64,000 nt of DNA from the NCBI RefSeq assembly GCF_900177415.1, contig NZ_FXAF01000006.1, positions 1,140,001 to 1,204,000 on the forward strand, written 5' to 3'. Source of the DNA: Xaviernesmea oryzae (GTDB lineage: Bacteria > Pseudomonadota > Alphaproteobacteria > Rhizobiales > Rhizobiaceae). The notes below the pieces were generated by a model. That model made no database searches. It saw nothing but the letters and a program-made list of their open reading frames with translations, and was not told the origin of the DNA. How positions within the stretch are numbered: position 1 is the stretch's first letter; each line of letters starts with the position of its first letter. Positions 33,864-42,770 of this stretch are shown in pieces. A program made the position numbers and the translations under genes.

Positions 33864-35081
33864 ATGATCGATCTTCACTGGGTCGTCTTGCCTTGTGGAG
33901 TTCCGGTTTTGCGTTCGAAGAATGTTTTGCGTCGCAGGTCCTCGTCCTATCGGGACGCCTGGACTTCCCCGGCCGTCTTCGGCCTCGCCTGCTGGCTGAT
34001 CTTTCCCTCAGCGCCCGCTCACGGCGATCTTTCCGATCTTCTGACCGGTTTCGACCGCGCCGACCAGTGGCGCATGGTCCTGACCGATTCTCCGGCGGGT
34101 TCGATCCACCAGGCCTCGCTCGCTTTCCCCGGCGTGAGGGATGCGGTCTCCGGCAATGCCGGGCTGGAGCTCCCGGACGGCCGGAAGATCGCGCTTGTCG
34201 ACGAACGGAAATCCTCCGATCCGCGCCCCGACGAGGACCGCGTCAACCGCGCCGCCAAGAAGGGCCGTGTCGTCGCCGTGGAGCCCATGCAGCCGCCCAA
34301 GGCCTTTTCCGCGGGCTCCGTGCTGCAGCGTTCGAGCGCGCTCACCCTGCCGGTCGAAAGCCGCGAGGAGCTGACGGCCTTTGCCAGGCCCGAAAAGGCG
34401 CAGAAGCAGATCGAGCTCGCCTCCTTCTACTTCCGCAAGCAGGACAGGCCGAAGCCCGCCGACGATCTGATGCCGATGGTGGCGAGCCTCATCAACAACC
34501 ATCAGGCCGATGTTCTGGCGACGGCCTACGCACCGCCGGAACCGGATTTCGCCAAGCACTCGCCCTTCGACGCGATTCTGAAGGAAGAGCCGAATGCGGG
34601 CCGCTTCATCCCGCCGATCGGCCCGGACGATCATGCCTGGGCGGCGACGCCGCTGCCGCCTTCCGTCTTCTCCGCCCGCGAGCAGCAATGTCTCGCCTCC
34701 GGCATCTATTTCGAGGCGCGCGGCGAATCCGCCCGCGGCCAGGCGGCGGTCGCCCAGGTGATCCTGAACCGCGTGCGCAACCCCGCCTATCCGGACACGA
34801 TCTGCGACGTGGTCTACCAGAACGAGGACTGGCGCAACCGCTGCCAGTTCTCCTTCGCCTGCGATAGGATCAAGGACCGCATCCGCTCGCAATATCACTG
34901 GAAGATGGCCCGCGAAGTGGCGATGGCCGTGACCGCCGGCAAGATCTGGCTGCCGGAAGTCGGCTCCGCCACGCACTATCATGCCGTCTACGTCCGCCCG
35001 AAATGGGCGCGCTCCATGAAGAAGGTCGGCCGCATCGGCCTGCACGTCTTCTACCGCACCTATGGCGGGGGCTGGAGCTGA
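33864..35081 (+). CDS. SleB-type cell wall hydrolase
   Basis: A protein of about 390-405 residues. The C-terminal hydrolase_2 (SleB/CwlJ) domain (about 275-400) contains the catalytic Glu in CLASGIYFEARGESARGQAAV, then QVILNRV, CQFSFACD and ATHYHAVYV. The N terminus has a hydrophobic segment (AVFGLACWLIFPSAPAHG) likely to be a signal or anchor, followed by a long polar linker. It should cleave peptidoglycan in the periplasm. The ATG at 33864 is given, but a TTG at 33909 with a GTGGAG site eight bases upstream is at least as likely. TTAACC (33844-33849) and GGTTAA (33859-33864) flank the start. Confidence 0.85.
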   Translation: MIDLHWVVLPCGVPVLRSKNVLRRRSSSYRDAWTSPAVFGLACWLIFPSAPAHGDLSDLLTGFDRADQWRMVLTDSPAGSIHQASLAFPGVRDAVSGNAGLELPDGRKIALVDERKSSDPRPDEDRVNRAAKKGRVVAVEPMQPPKAFSAGSVLQRSSALTLPVESREELTAFARPEKAQKQIELASFYFRKQDRPKPADDLMPMVASLINNHQADVLATAYAPPEPDFAKHSPFDAILKEEPNAGRFIPPIGPDDHAWAATPLPPSVFSAREQQCLASGIYFEARGESARGQAAVAQVILNRVRNPAYPDTICDVVYQNEDWRNRCQFSFACDRIKDRIRSQYHWKMAREVAMAVTAGKIWLPEVGSATHYHAVYVRPKWARSMKKVGRIGLHVFYRTYGGGWS

Positions 35082-35349
35082 CGCCTGCCGGGGCCATGGC
35101 AAAATAGGCCGCGATTCCCGCGACAGTTTTACCCAGCTCAGGTTGCGTTCCTTGTAAGTCAATGAAATTCCTTGGTTAATTAACCTCTGTCTAATGGTCT
35201 TGGATGCCTTGACTATGGGGACGCCCAAAACTATGTTGCGCGCGACTTGAAAACGGGCCGGAAGGCGCGAAATCCCTCGCTGGCTGACCTTTGGGCGGCT
35301 GGCCGGTAGCCGGACCGGGCGAGCCGGAAGCCGGATGGGGAGGACGCAA

Positions 35350-35712
35350 ATGACGGATGACCGCGACGATAGTCTGGAAGAGCGCCGGAAGCGCCTTTCC
35401 GCGGAACTTGCGGGAAGGAAGGCTGAAGACGCGGCAGAAGCGAAGAGGGACGCGCAGTCTGAAGAAAGCCGCAAGGGCATGGCCCTCGGCTTCAAGCTCT
35501 CCTCAGAGTTTATCTCCGCGGTCGCTGTCGGCGCGATCCTGGGCTATATGCTCGACCGTTTTGCCGGCACGTCGCCGTGGGGGATGATCGTTCTTCTTCT
35601 CCTGGGTTTCTGTGCCGGTGTGCTGAACGTGCTTCGTGCCGTGGGCATGGTGGCTCCGCCGCCGTCCACGCAGCAGCGGGGCGGCAAGGATAGGAATGGC
35701 AACGGCCTTTGA
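35350..35712 (+). CDS. atpI: ATP synthase accessory protein AtpI
   Basis: A 120-residue protein with a charged, mostly helical N terminus (1-55) and two membrane helices (SEFISAVAVGAILGYMLDRF and WGMIVLLLLGFCAGVLNVLRA). AtpI assists assembly of the c-ring of ATP synthase. It heads the F0 operon, as usual in alphaproteobacteria. The start ATG at 35350 follows GGGAGG; the upstream in-frame start at 35335 is less likely. The atpB GTG lies 57 bp beyond its stop. Upstream, GGTTAATTAACC (35174-35185) is a perfect 12-bp palindrome near the expected promoter. Confidence 0.92.
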   Translation: MTDDRDDSLEERRKRLSAELAGRKAEDAAEAKRDAQSEESRKGMALGFKLSSEFISAVAVGAILGYMLDRFAGTSPWGMIVLLLLGFCAGVLNVLRAVGMVAPPPSTQQRGGKDRNGNGL

Positions 35713-35769
35713 GGCGGTTGTCGCAGGTGAATTGAGCCGTCTGGCACGGCGAAGGCAAAGAGGTAGACG

Positions 35770-36522
35770 GTGGCAAACGATCCGATCCATCAGTTCCAGA
35801 TCAGCAAGATCGTTCCGATCGAGATCGGCGGCATCGACTTCTCCTTCACCAACGCCTCTCTTTTCATGGTAGCCACCGTCGCCTGCGCCGCCGGTTTTCT
35901 CTATTTCGCCACCTCGCAGCGCGGCCTGATCCCGGGGCGCTCCCAGTCGGTCGCAGAAATGTCCTATGAATTCATTGCCGGCATGCTGCGCGAGGGCGCG
36001 GGCAGTCACGGCATGAAATTCTTCCCGCTGGTCTTCTCGCTGTTCATGTTCGTGCTGACCGCGAACATGCTCGGCATGTTCCCCTATTTCTTCACCGTCA
36101 CCAGCCAGATCATCGTCACCTTCGCGCTGGCGCTGCTCGTCATCGGCACCGTCCTCGTCTACGGCTTTTACAAGCACGGCCTGCATTTCCTGCAGCTTTT
36201 CGTGCCGAGCGGGGTTCCCGGCGCGCTTCTGCCGCTGGTCGTCGCGATCGAAATCATCTCGTTCCTGTCCCGCCCGGTCTCGCTCTCCGTTCGTCTCTTC
36301 GCGAACATGCTGGCCGGCCATATCACGCTCAAGGTGTTCGCAGGCTTCGTCGCCTCGCTCGGAAGCCTGGGCGCGCTCGGCATCGGCGGTGCGGTCCTGC
36401 CTCTCATCATGACCGTCGCCCTGACCGGTCTCGAATTCCTCGTCGCCTTCCTCCAGGCCTACGTCTTTGCGGTGCTGACTTGCATGTACCTCAACGATGC
36501 GGTCCACCCCGGCGGGCACTAA
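35770..36522 (+). CDS. atpB: F0F1 ATP synthase subunit a
   Basis: A 250-residue membrane protein with five to six helices. The functional Arg is in the helix [16 protein letters not shown], followed by [16 protein letters not shown]. It forms the proton half-channels against the c-ring. The start is a GTG (MANDPIHQF). It follows atpI and precedes atpE by 67 bp in the F0 operon. Confidence 0.97.
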   Translation: MANDPIHQFQISKIVPIEIGGIDFSFTNASLFMVATVACAAGFLYFATSQRGLIPGRSQSVAEMSYEFIAGMLREGAGSHGMKFFPLVFSLFMFVLTANMLGMFPYFFTVTSQIIVTFALALLVIGTVLVYGFYKHGLHFLQLFVPSGVPGALLPLVVAIEIISFLSRPVSLSVRLFANMLAGHITLKVFAGFVASLGSLGALGIGGAVLPLIMTVALTGLEFLVAFLQAYVFAVLTCMYLNDAVHPGGH

Positions 36523-36589
36523 GGATAACGACATTGGCGTCCTGAGGCGTCAGTCATCAGCCGCAACAACCATTTCGAAGGAGTTTCTC

Positions 36590-36817
36590 ATGGAAGCGGA
36601 AGCAGCAAAGTTCATCGGTGCAGGTCTGGCTTGCTTTGGCATGGCCGGTACGGCTCTTGGCCTTGGCAACATCTTCGGCAACTACCTTTCGGGTGCTCTG
36701 CGCAACCCGTCCGCCGCTGACAGCCAGTTCGGCCGTCTGGTATTCGGCTTCGCCGTTACGGAAGCTCTGGGCATCTTCTCGCTGCTCATCGCTCTCCTGC
36801 TGCTCTACGCAGTCTGA
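36590..36817 (+). CDS. atpE: F0F1 ATP synthase subunit c
   Basis: A 75-residue helical hairpin that forms the rotor ring. The polar loop ALRNPSA joins the two helices, and the proton-carrying Glu lies in [15 protein letters not shown]. The start at 36590, after a GAAGGAG site, fits the family; the longer frame from 36497 does not. A 75-residue length is standard for alphaproteobacteria. Confidence 0.97.
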   Translation: MEAEAAKFIGAGLACFGMAGTALGLGNIFGNYLSGALRNPSAADSQFGRLVFGFAVTEALGIFSLLIALLLLYAV

Positions 36818-36900
36818 TACCTGGCCAGGCATCGGGATCGCGGCCGCTTGAAAACAGCGTGCCGTGATCCTTCGCATTTGGAATACACCTGGAGGTGATG

Positions 36901-37548
36901 ATGTTCGTGACCTCGGCATATGCGCAGACCGCGCCGGCCGCTCCTGAAACGCCTGCAGCGCCGGGCACCGCCCCCGCGGGCGATACGCATGCCGCGCCGG
37001 CTGGCGAAGTGCATACCGAAACCGGCGTCGCCCATGAAGGCGAGCACGGCGGCGGCACCTTCCCGCCCTTCGACGCGACCCATTTCCCGTCGCAGATCCT
37101 GTGGCTCGTCATCACCTTCGGCCTCTTCTATCTCCTGATGAAGAAGGTCATCGTTCCGCGCGTCGGCGGCATTCTCGAGCATCGCCACGACCGGATCGCC
37201 CAGGACCTCGACGAGGCCGCCCGCCTGAAATCGGAAGCGGACACCGCCGTAGAGACCTACGAGAAGGAATTGGCTGCCGCCCGTTCCAAGGCTCATAATA
37301 TTGCCGAAACCGCCCGCGAGGCCGCCAAGACCAAGGCTGCCGCCGATCGCGCCGCGATCGAGGCGGAACTGGCCGAGAAGCTGACCGCCGCCGAAACCAG
37401 CATCGGCGAGATCAAGGCAAAAGCCTTTGCCCAGGTCGGCCAAATCGCCGAAGAAACCGCCTCCGCCATCGTCGATCAGCTGATCGGCGGCAAGGCGAAC
37501 GGCGACGACATCAAGGCTGCGGTCGCAGCCGCGAAGACGGAGGCCTGA
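36901..37548 (+). CDS. atpF': F0F1 ATP synthase subunit b'
   Basis: A protein of about 215 residues: an N-terminal Ala/Pro/His-rich segment (about 1-55, beginning [12 protein letters not shown]), one membrane helix ([15 protein letters not shown]), and a long charged coiled coil (about 95-205). It pairs with the b subunit as the peripheral stalk. Two ATGs (36898 and 36901) and a GTG follow the GGAGG site; 36901 has the best spacing. The b gene starts five bases after its stop. Confidence 0.93.
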   Translation: MFVTSAYAQTAPAAPETPAAPGTAPAGDTHAAPAGEVHTETGVAHEGEHGGGTFPPFDATHFPSQILWLVITFGLFYLLMKKVIVPRVGGILEHRHDRIAQDLDEAARLKSEADTAVETYEKELAAARSKAHNIAETAREAAKTKAAADRAAIEAELAEKLTAAETSIGEIKAKAFAQVGQIAEETASAIVDQLIGGKANGDDIKAAVAAAKTEA

Positions 37549-37553
37549 TCGAG

Positions 37554-38039
37554 ATGGCATTTGATGCAACCTTTTTCGCCCTCGTCGGCCTCGTCCTCTT
37601 CTTCGTCCTGATCGTCTACCTCAAGGTTCCGGGCATGATCGCGAAGTCGCTCGACGAGCGCGCCGACAACATCCGCAAGGAACTCGACGAAGCCAAGCGC
37701 CTGCGTGACGAAGCGCAGCAGCTGCTTGCCGAATATCAGCGCAAGCGCAAGGAAGCCGAGGCGGAAGCGGCGCAGATCGTCGCGCATGCCGAGCGCGAGG
37801 CCGCCGCTCTGACCGAGGAAGCCCGGCAGAAGACGGAGGAATTCGTCGCCCGCCGCAACGCGCTCTCGGAACAGAAGATCAAGCAGGCCGAGACGGAAGC
37901 GATCGGCGCCGTCCGTGCCGCCGCCGTCGATCTCGCCATCGCCGCTGCCGAAAGCGTCATCGCCAGGAAGGCCGACGCCTCCACCCAGGACGCGCTCTTC
38001 AAGGACGCCGTCGGCAAGGTGCAGTCGCGATTGAACTGA
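37554..38039 (+). CDS. atpF: F0F1 ATP synthase subunit b
   Basis: A 161-residue stalk subunit with one N-terminal membrane helix (FFALVGLVLFFVLIVYL) and a long Glu/Ala/Arg-rich coiled coil. It is the last gene of the F0 operon and is followed at once by a strong terminator. No F1 genes (atpHAGDC) follow, in line with the split F0/F1 arrangement of alphaproteobacteria. Confidence 0.95.
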   Translation: MAFDATFFALVGLVLFFVLIVYLKVPGMIAKSLDERADNIRKELDEAKRLRDEAQQLLAEYQRKRKEAEAEAAQIVAHAEREAAALTEEARQKTEEFVARRNALSEQKIKQAETEAIGAVRAAAVDLAIAAAESVIARKADASTQDALFKDAVGKVQSRLN

Positions 38040-38064
38040 TTTCGATCGGATAGCGACTTCCAAA

Positions 38065-38092
38065 GGCCGGGCGAAAACCCGGCCTTTTTTTT
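38065..38092 (+). terminator. Rho-independent terminator of the F0 operon
   Basis: GGCCGGG (38065-38071) pairs with CCCGGCC (38078-38084), loop CGAAAA, then eight Ts. It lies 25 bases after atpF, and its A-tract may also serve the convergent GNAT gene. Confidence 0.92.
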
Positions 38093-38101
38093 GTGGCGGA
38101 G

Positions 38102-38551
38102 CTATGTCTTCGAAAAGGTGTAGATCGCGCGGACAAATCCGTCGTCATCAGGATCGGGAAGAAGGGTAAAGCCGCAGCGGCGGACGAGGGCAAGGGCCGC
38201 CGCGTTATCGGGAGAGATGCGGCCTTCGATGACCTCGTAACCATGCCCTGGTCCTGCAAGAAAAGCGCTCAGCACCGCCGTTCCGAGACCGCGGCCGCGC
38301 CGTTTGGGGCGGAGGGCAATGTCGAGATAGCCGGTCCCTTCCTCCCGATCCACCTGCAATACGGCAATGAGCGTATTCGTGCGATCGACGGACGCCCAGC
38401 AGGCATTTTCCGGCCTGCGGACATGTCCGAACCAGATGTCGTCGGGATAGGAAATGCGTCGGCTGAGTTCTTCGTCGGCGGCGAACCAGGTCCGGTATCC
38501 CGGCAGGTCCGTTTCGCCAAAGGGGCGGAACCGGATGTCCATGGGCTTCAC
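38102..38551 (-). CDS. GNAT family N-acetyltransferase
   Basis: A 149-residue acetyltransferase. The acetyl-CoA pyrophosphate loop is seen as [18 protein letters not shown], followed by the late motif [16 protein letters not shown]. The substrate is unknown. The ATG at 38551 overlaps the rnhB stop by four bases (ATGA), so it is translated with rnhB; an inner ATG at 38542 is less likely. This pairing is structural context and does not show a role in nucleic acid metabolism. Confidence 0.86.
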   Translation of the reverse strand: MKPMDIRFRPFGETDLPGYRTWFAADEELSRRISYPDDIWFGHVRRPENACWASVDRTNTLIAVLQVDREEGTGYLDIALRPKRRGRGLGTAVLSAFLAGPGHGYEVIEGRISPDNAAALALVRRCGFTLLPDPDDDGFVRAIYTFSKT

Positions 38552-39216
38552 GCCTCCGGCAGATCATCCTTGCGGAGCGGCCGGAAACTCATCCGGTGAA
38601 GGCGGCAGGGGCCGTGCGCCTCGATGCCCGCGCGGTGCTGCGGCGTGCCGTAGCCCGCATGGTTCGCGAAGCCGTAAACCGGGAACACCGCATGGGCGCG
38701 GGCCATCATGCGGTCGCGCGTGACCTTGGCGATGATCGAGGCGGCGGCGATCGAGACGGAACGGGCGTCGCCCTGGATGACGGCCTTGCCGGGGCAGCAG
38801 AGCCCCTGCGGCACGTCGCGGCCATCGGCGAGCACATAAGACGGCGTGACGGCAAGGCCGGCCACGGCGCGGCGCATGGCATCCAGGCTTGCGCGCAGGA
38901 TGTTGCGTTCGTCGATATGGCGAGGCCCGGATGCGGCGATCGAGACTTCCGCCGTCGCCATGATCGCTTCGAACAGTGCCTCCCGCTGAAGGGCGGTGAG
39001 CTGCTTGGAATCGTTGAGGCCGTCCGGAATATTGTCCGGGTCGAGGATCACCGCCGCGGCGACCACAGGGCCGGCGAGCGGTCCGCGCCCGGCCTCGTCC
39101 GTACCGGCGACCGGCCAGTGACCGGCCCTGCGTGCGAGCAGTTCCAGGCTGAAGTCCGGAACGAGCGGCACTTCTTCGAAAAGCATCGGAGTATCGGGCG
39201 ACGTGCGAGGCAACAT
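38548..39216 (-). CDS. rnhB: Ribonuclease HII
   Basis: A 222-residue RNase HII that nicks 5' of ribonucleotides in DNA and degrades RNA-DNA hybrids. Catalytic acidic residues are in the [19 protein letters not shown] motif (Asp-Glu), LNDSKQL (Asp) and the later [20 protein letters not shown]. The tail [11 protein letters not shown] is family-typical. The start at 39216 follows GAGG by eight bases; the longer frame from 39336 is not supported. The stop overlaps the GNAT start. Confidence 0.95.
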   Translation of the reverse strand: MLPRTSPDTPMLFEEVPLVPDFSLELLARRAGHWPVAGTDEAGRGPLAGPVVAAAVILDPDNIPDGLNDSKQLTALQREALFEAIMATAEVSIAASGPRHIDERNILRASLDAMRRAVAGLAVTPSYVLADGRDVPQGLCCPGKAVIQGDARSVSIAAASIIAKVTRDRMMARAHAVFPVYGFANHAGYGTPQHRAGIEAHGPCRLHRMSFRPLRKDDLPEA

Positions 39217-39469
39217 GGCGGCAACCTCGCACGTCGGCCCGACCTCCTGCAACCCCCGGCGGGCGCGAGCGGCATCGCTATCCACCGTGATCGGGACAGG
39301 TCGTCCGATCTGGGGCGGCGGTGGAACCGGGGACATTCCGGTGCGTGAAAGGGGCGGACGCGCACCGGAAATTCGGGTTCAAAAAATCAAGCGCCTTATC
39401 CGGCAAGATCTTCCGGAAGGGCGGTGCTCCATTGGCGAGACAAGGCATGGAAGATACCGGGCCGGCGCC

Positions 39470-40627
39470 TCAGAGCAGCGAAAGCTGGATGCCTCCCCCA
39501 TCCGGCCGGATGAAGATGTCGTCGCGCAGCGGCAGGCCGCGGCGCACCATGCCGAGCCGCTTGGTAGCCATCTCGAAGCGCCGGCCGATCTGCCAGGCAT
39601 AGGGTCCGGCGCCTTTCATCCGCTTGCCCCACTCGGCATCGTAATCCTTGCCGCCGCGCATGGAGCGGATGAGCGACATGACGTGCCGGTAGCGGTTCGG
39701 ATAGTTCTGCAAGAGCCAGTCGCGGAAGAGCGGGCTTACCTCCAGCGGCAGGCGCAGCAGCACATAGCTCGCCTCGGCCGCGCCGGCCGCGTGCCCCGCT
39801 TCCAGGATGCGCTCGATCTCGTGGTCGTTGAGCGCCGGGATCACGGGCGCCACCATGACCGCTGTCGGGATGCCGGCATCGGTCAGCGCCTTGATGGCGG
39901 CGAGACGCTTGGGAGGAGTCGAGGCGCGCGGCTCCATGGTACGGGCAAGCTTGCGGTCCAGCGAGGTGACGGAAATGCCGACCTTGGCGAGCCCTTTCGA
40001 AGCCATATCGGAGAGGATGTCGATATCGCGGGTGATCAGCGCGGACTTGGTGACGATCGCGACGGGATGGTTGGCCTTCTGCAGCACTTCGAGGATCTGG
40101 CGCATGATGCGCCATTCCCGCTCGATCGGCTGGTAGGGATCCGTATTGGTGCCGATCGCGATCGCCCGCACCTTGTAGTCCGGCTTGCTGAGTTCCCGTT
40201 CGAGCAGTTTCGGCACGTCCGGCTTGGCGAAGAGCTTCGATTCGAAATCGAGCCCCGGGGAAAGCCCCATATAGCTGTGGGTCGGCCGCGCGAAGCAGTA
40301 GATGCAGCCGTGCTCGCAGCCGCGATAGGGATTGATCGAGCGGTCGAAGGAGAGATCGGGAGATTCGTTGCGGGTGATCGCCGCGCGCGGCTTTTCCACC
40401 TGCACCTCGGTCTTGAACGGCTCGAGCTCCTCGATCGTCTGCCAGCCGTCGTCGAATGCCTCGCGGCGTTCCTCCTCGAAACGGCCGGTCGGGTTCAGGC
40501 CCGCCCCGCGTCCGCGCCGCCGGTCGACCTCGACCCGGAGGCCGGACGACTTCACCAGCGCATCGGCAATATCGGCCGTATGAGCAGGCGCGAAAGCGGC
40601 CTGCCGCAATTGGGACAGCTCGTTCAT
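39470..40627 (-). CDS. PA0069 family radical SAM protein
   Basis: A 385-residue radical SAM protein related to spore photoproduct lyase-like proteins. The cluster motif is CEHGCIYC (Cx3Cx2C) in the context SINPYRGCEHGCIYCFARPT at about residues 99-118. Other family blocks are GTNTDPYQPIERE and GISVTSLDRKLARTMEPRA. The product is unknown; homologues are widespread in proteobacteria and often annotated as DNA repair photolyase-like without proof. Monocistronic by layout, start ATG at 40627. Confidence 0.9.
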   Translation of the reverse strand: MNELSQLRQAAFAPAHTADIADALVKSSGLRVEVDRRRGRGAGLNPTGRFEEERREAFDDGWQTIEELEPFKTEVQVEKPRAAITRNESPDLSFDRSINPYRGCEHGCIYCFARPTHSYMGLSPGLDFESKLFAKPDVPKLLERELSKPDYKVRAIAIGTNTDPYQPIEREWRIMRQILEVLQKANHPVAIVTKSALITRDIDILSDMASKGLAKVGISVTSLDRKLARTMEPRASTPPKRLAAIKALTDAGIPTAVMVAPVIPALNDHEIERILEAGHAAGAAEASYVLLRLPLEVSPLFRDWLLQNYPNRYRHVMSLIRSMRGGKDYDAEWGKRMKGAGPYAWQIGRRFEMATKRLGMVRRGLPLRDDIFIRPDGGGIQLSLL

Positions 40628-40752
40628 GGGTTGCTCCTGACGGGGAAACTTCCCCGTTCCTGATGGATTAAATTCCTAGCCCCAAAATGAGAACATTGCA
40701 AGAACAAAATTCGGCGGCGGGGTTTCTGGCGTTCCCTGTTGCGATGCGGTAA

Positions 40753-41280
40753 ATGTCAGGGATGCTGACTGTCATCATGGAATGCCGCGATCAGGAATCG
40801 GAACTGGCGCAGACCCTATCGGTACTCGTCTCCGGCGCGGTGGAAGGCCTTGTGAGCGATGTTGTCGTGCTCGATCACGGCTCGCGGGACGGTTCCTCCC
40901 GCGTGGCGGATGCGGCCGGCTGCCGGTTTCACACCCATTGGGACATCAAGGATATCCTGCGCAGCGCCCGCGGCGAATGGCTGCTTCTGGCCCAGCCGGG
41001 CGCGCGGCTGCAGGCGGGCTGGATCGACGAGGTGATGGAATATATCGCGCTCAACAAGCAGCCGGCGCGGTTCGCCCCGTCGCGGACCTACCGGCTGCCG
41101 TTCTTCAAGCGCATCGGTCGTGCGGTGCCGCCTCTGGAATACGGCCTTCTGCTGCCGAAGCGGCAGGCGATCGCGCTCGCAAAGTCCGGCATGGACCTGG
41201 AAGCGCTCGCCAAGGGGCAGAAGGCTTCGAAGCTGGCCAGCGAGATGATTCCGGCCTGGGTGGCTGCGGCGGCACGGTAG
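40753..41280 (+). CDS. Glycosyltransferase family 2-like protein
   Basis: A 172-175-residue protein resembling a shortened GT-A domain: VIMECRDQESELAQTLSVLV at the start, then VVVLDHGSRDGSSRVADAAG, where full-length GT2 enzymes have the DGSxDGS nucleotide region, and ARGEWLLLAQPGARLQAGW where the DxD loop would fall. The DxD itself is not evident, and the length is well short of active GT2 enzymes, so catalysis is uncertain. The protein type is common in rhizobia. The start could be 40753 or the ATG at 40762. It converges on moaB. Confidence 0.75.
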   Translation: MSGMLTVIMECRDQESELAQTLSVLVSGAVEGLVSDVVVLDHGSRDGSSRVADAAGCRFHTHWDIKDILRSARGEWLLLAQPGARLQAGWIDEVMEYIALNKQPARFAPSRTYRLPFFKRIGRAVPPLEYGLLLPKRQAIALAKSGMDLEALAKGQKASKLASEMIPAWVAAAAR

Positions 41281-41295
41281 GCATGTGCCGGAGGC

Positions 41296-41847
41296 TCATT
41301 GGCCGGCACCGCGCTTCAGGTGCTCGTCGAGCCGCGGCATGATCTCGATGAAATTGCAGGGCATGTGGCGATAGTCGAGCTGCGCCTTCAAGATGCCGTC
41401 CCAGGCATCCTTGCAGGCGCCGGGCGAGCCCGGCAGCACGAAGATGAAGGTGGAATTCGAGACACCGCCGGTGGCGCGCGACTGGATCGTCGACGTGCCG
41501 ATCTTGTCGTAGGAGATGCGGTGGAAGACTTCCGAAAAACCGTCCATCCGCTTTTCGAAGAGCGGCTCCAGCGCTTCCGGCGTCACGTCGCGGCCGGTAA
41601 AGCCCGTGCCGCCGGTGGTGATCACCACGTCGATTTCCGGATCGAGGGTCCAGTCCCGCACCTGGGAAGCGATCCTCTCCTTGTCGTCCGGCACGATGGC
41701 GCGGGCCCTGAGCCGGTGGCCGGCGTCTGCGATGCGTGCCACGAGCGTGTCGCCGGACTTGTCGTTCTCGGGCGTGCGCGTGTCCGAGACGGTCAGCACG
41801 GCGATGCCGACGGGAATGAAGGGACGGGTTTCGTCGATCCTGCTCAT
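41296..41847 (-). CDS. moaB: Molybdenum cofactor biosynthesis protein MoaB
   Basis: A 183-residue MogA/MoaB-fold protein that adenylates molybdopterin or supports molybdate insertion. The signature TTGGTGFTGRDVTPEAL and the NSTFIFVLPGSPGACKDAW loop are both present. The ATG at 41847 overlaps the ispE stop by four bases (ATGA), so it is translated after ispE. No other molybdenum cofactor genes are adjacent. Confidence 0.92.
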   Translation of the reverse strand: MSRIDETRPFIPVGIAVLTVSDTRTPENDKSGDTLVARIADAGHRLRARAIVPDDKERIASQVRDWTLDPEIDVVITTGGTGFTGRDVTPEALEPLFEKRMDGFSEVFHRISYDKIGTSTIQSRATGGVSNSTFIFVLPGSPGACKDAWDGILKAQLDYRHMPCNFIEIMPRLDEHLKRGAGQ

Positions 41848-42770
41848 GATCCTGTTCCCACGGTCTCAACCGCCTGAAAATACCAGTCCGGCTTCTGGTG
41901 GTTAAGGTTTTCCGCTGCTTTTTTGGCGGCTTCCGGGGAAGGAAATATCCCGAAACAGGTGGCGCCGGAACCGGACATGCGCGTCAGCATCGCACCTTCG
42001 CCGCCGATCATGCCGGAAATCTGGTCGATCTCGCGCACCAGCGAGCGGGCCGGCGGTTCGAGGTCGTTGCGGAGCGTTTTCAGGAAGCCCAGCCAGTCGC
42101 CGCCGAAAGTCCCGGCCGGCAAGCCTATCGGAGAATTGTCCTTGCGAGTCAGCCTCCGGAAGATGTCCGGCGTCGAAACGCCGGTGAGCGGATTGCCGAG
42201 CACGAGCGGAAAGGAGGGAAGGGTGGGCAGCGCCGTCAGGTCCTCGCCGATGCCCTTTGCCATCACCGCCTCGCTCTTGAGGCACATCGGCACGTCGGCG
42301 CCGAGCGATAGGGCGAGCGCGGCAAGCTCTTCTTCCGGCAGGCCTGCATCCCAGAAGCGCAGCAGGCCGCGCAGCGTGGCGGCGGCGTCCGCCGAACCGC
42401 CGCCGATCCCGGCCGCCACCGGCAGGTTCTTTTCGAGATGGATGGTTACAGGCGGTGCCGCAATGCCCTTGCCCGACAGCGCCTGGCGCAACAGGTCGCG
42501 GGCCTTCAGCACCAGATTGCCGTGCCTGCCTTCGGCATCGGCGGGCACGAGAGCGGCGAACCGGCCGGAGACCGCAAAATCGTCCGTTCCCGCCGCCGCA
42601 AAACCCAGCCGGTCGCCCGCGTCGGCAAACGTCACGATGCTTTCGAGGAGGTGATAGCCGTCGGCCCGCTGGCCCGTCACATGCAGCGCGAGATTGATCT
42701 TGGCGGGCGCCAATTCGAAAAGGCCCGCCTTGTCGGCGGGCCTCGTTTCACGAAACGTGTCGGAAAACAT
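41844..42770 (-). CDS. ispE: 4-diphosphocytidyl-2-C-methyl-D-erythritol kinase
   Basis: A GHMP kinase of about 308 residues in the MEP isoprenoid pathway. Motifs are LAPAKINLALHVTGQRADGYH at the N terminus and the ATP loop LPVAAGIGGGSADAAATL, plus the C-terminal MSGSGATCFGIF. The start at 42770 overlaps the TPR gene's TGA by one base (TGATG). It supplies precursors that the nearby polyprenyl diphosphate synthase extends. Confidence 0.95.
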   Translation of the reverse strand: MFSDTFRETRPADKAGLFELAPAKINLALHVTGQRADGYHLLESIVTFADAGDRLGFAAAGTDDFAVSGRFAALVPADAEGRHGNLVLKARDLLRQALSGKGIAAPPVTIHLEKNLPVAAGIGGGSADAAATLRGLLRFWDAGLPEEELAALALSLGADVPMCLKSEAVMAKGIGEDLTALPTLPSFPLVLGNPLTGVSTPDIFRRLTRKDNSPIGLPAGTFGGDWLGFLKTLRNDLEPPARSLVREIDQISGMIGGEGAMLTRMSGSGATCFGIFPSPEAAKKAAENLNHQKPDWYFQAVETVGTGS

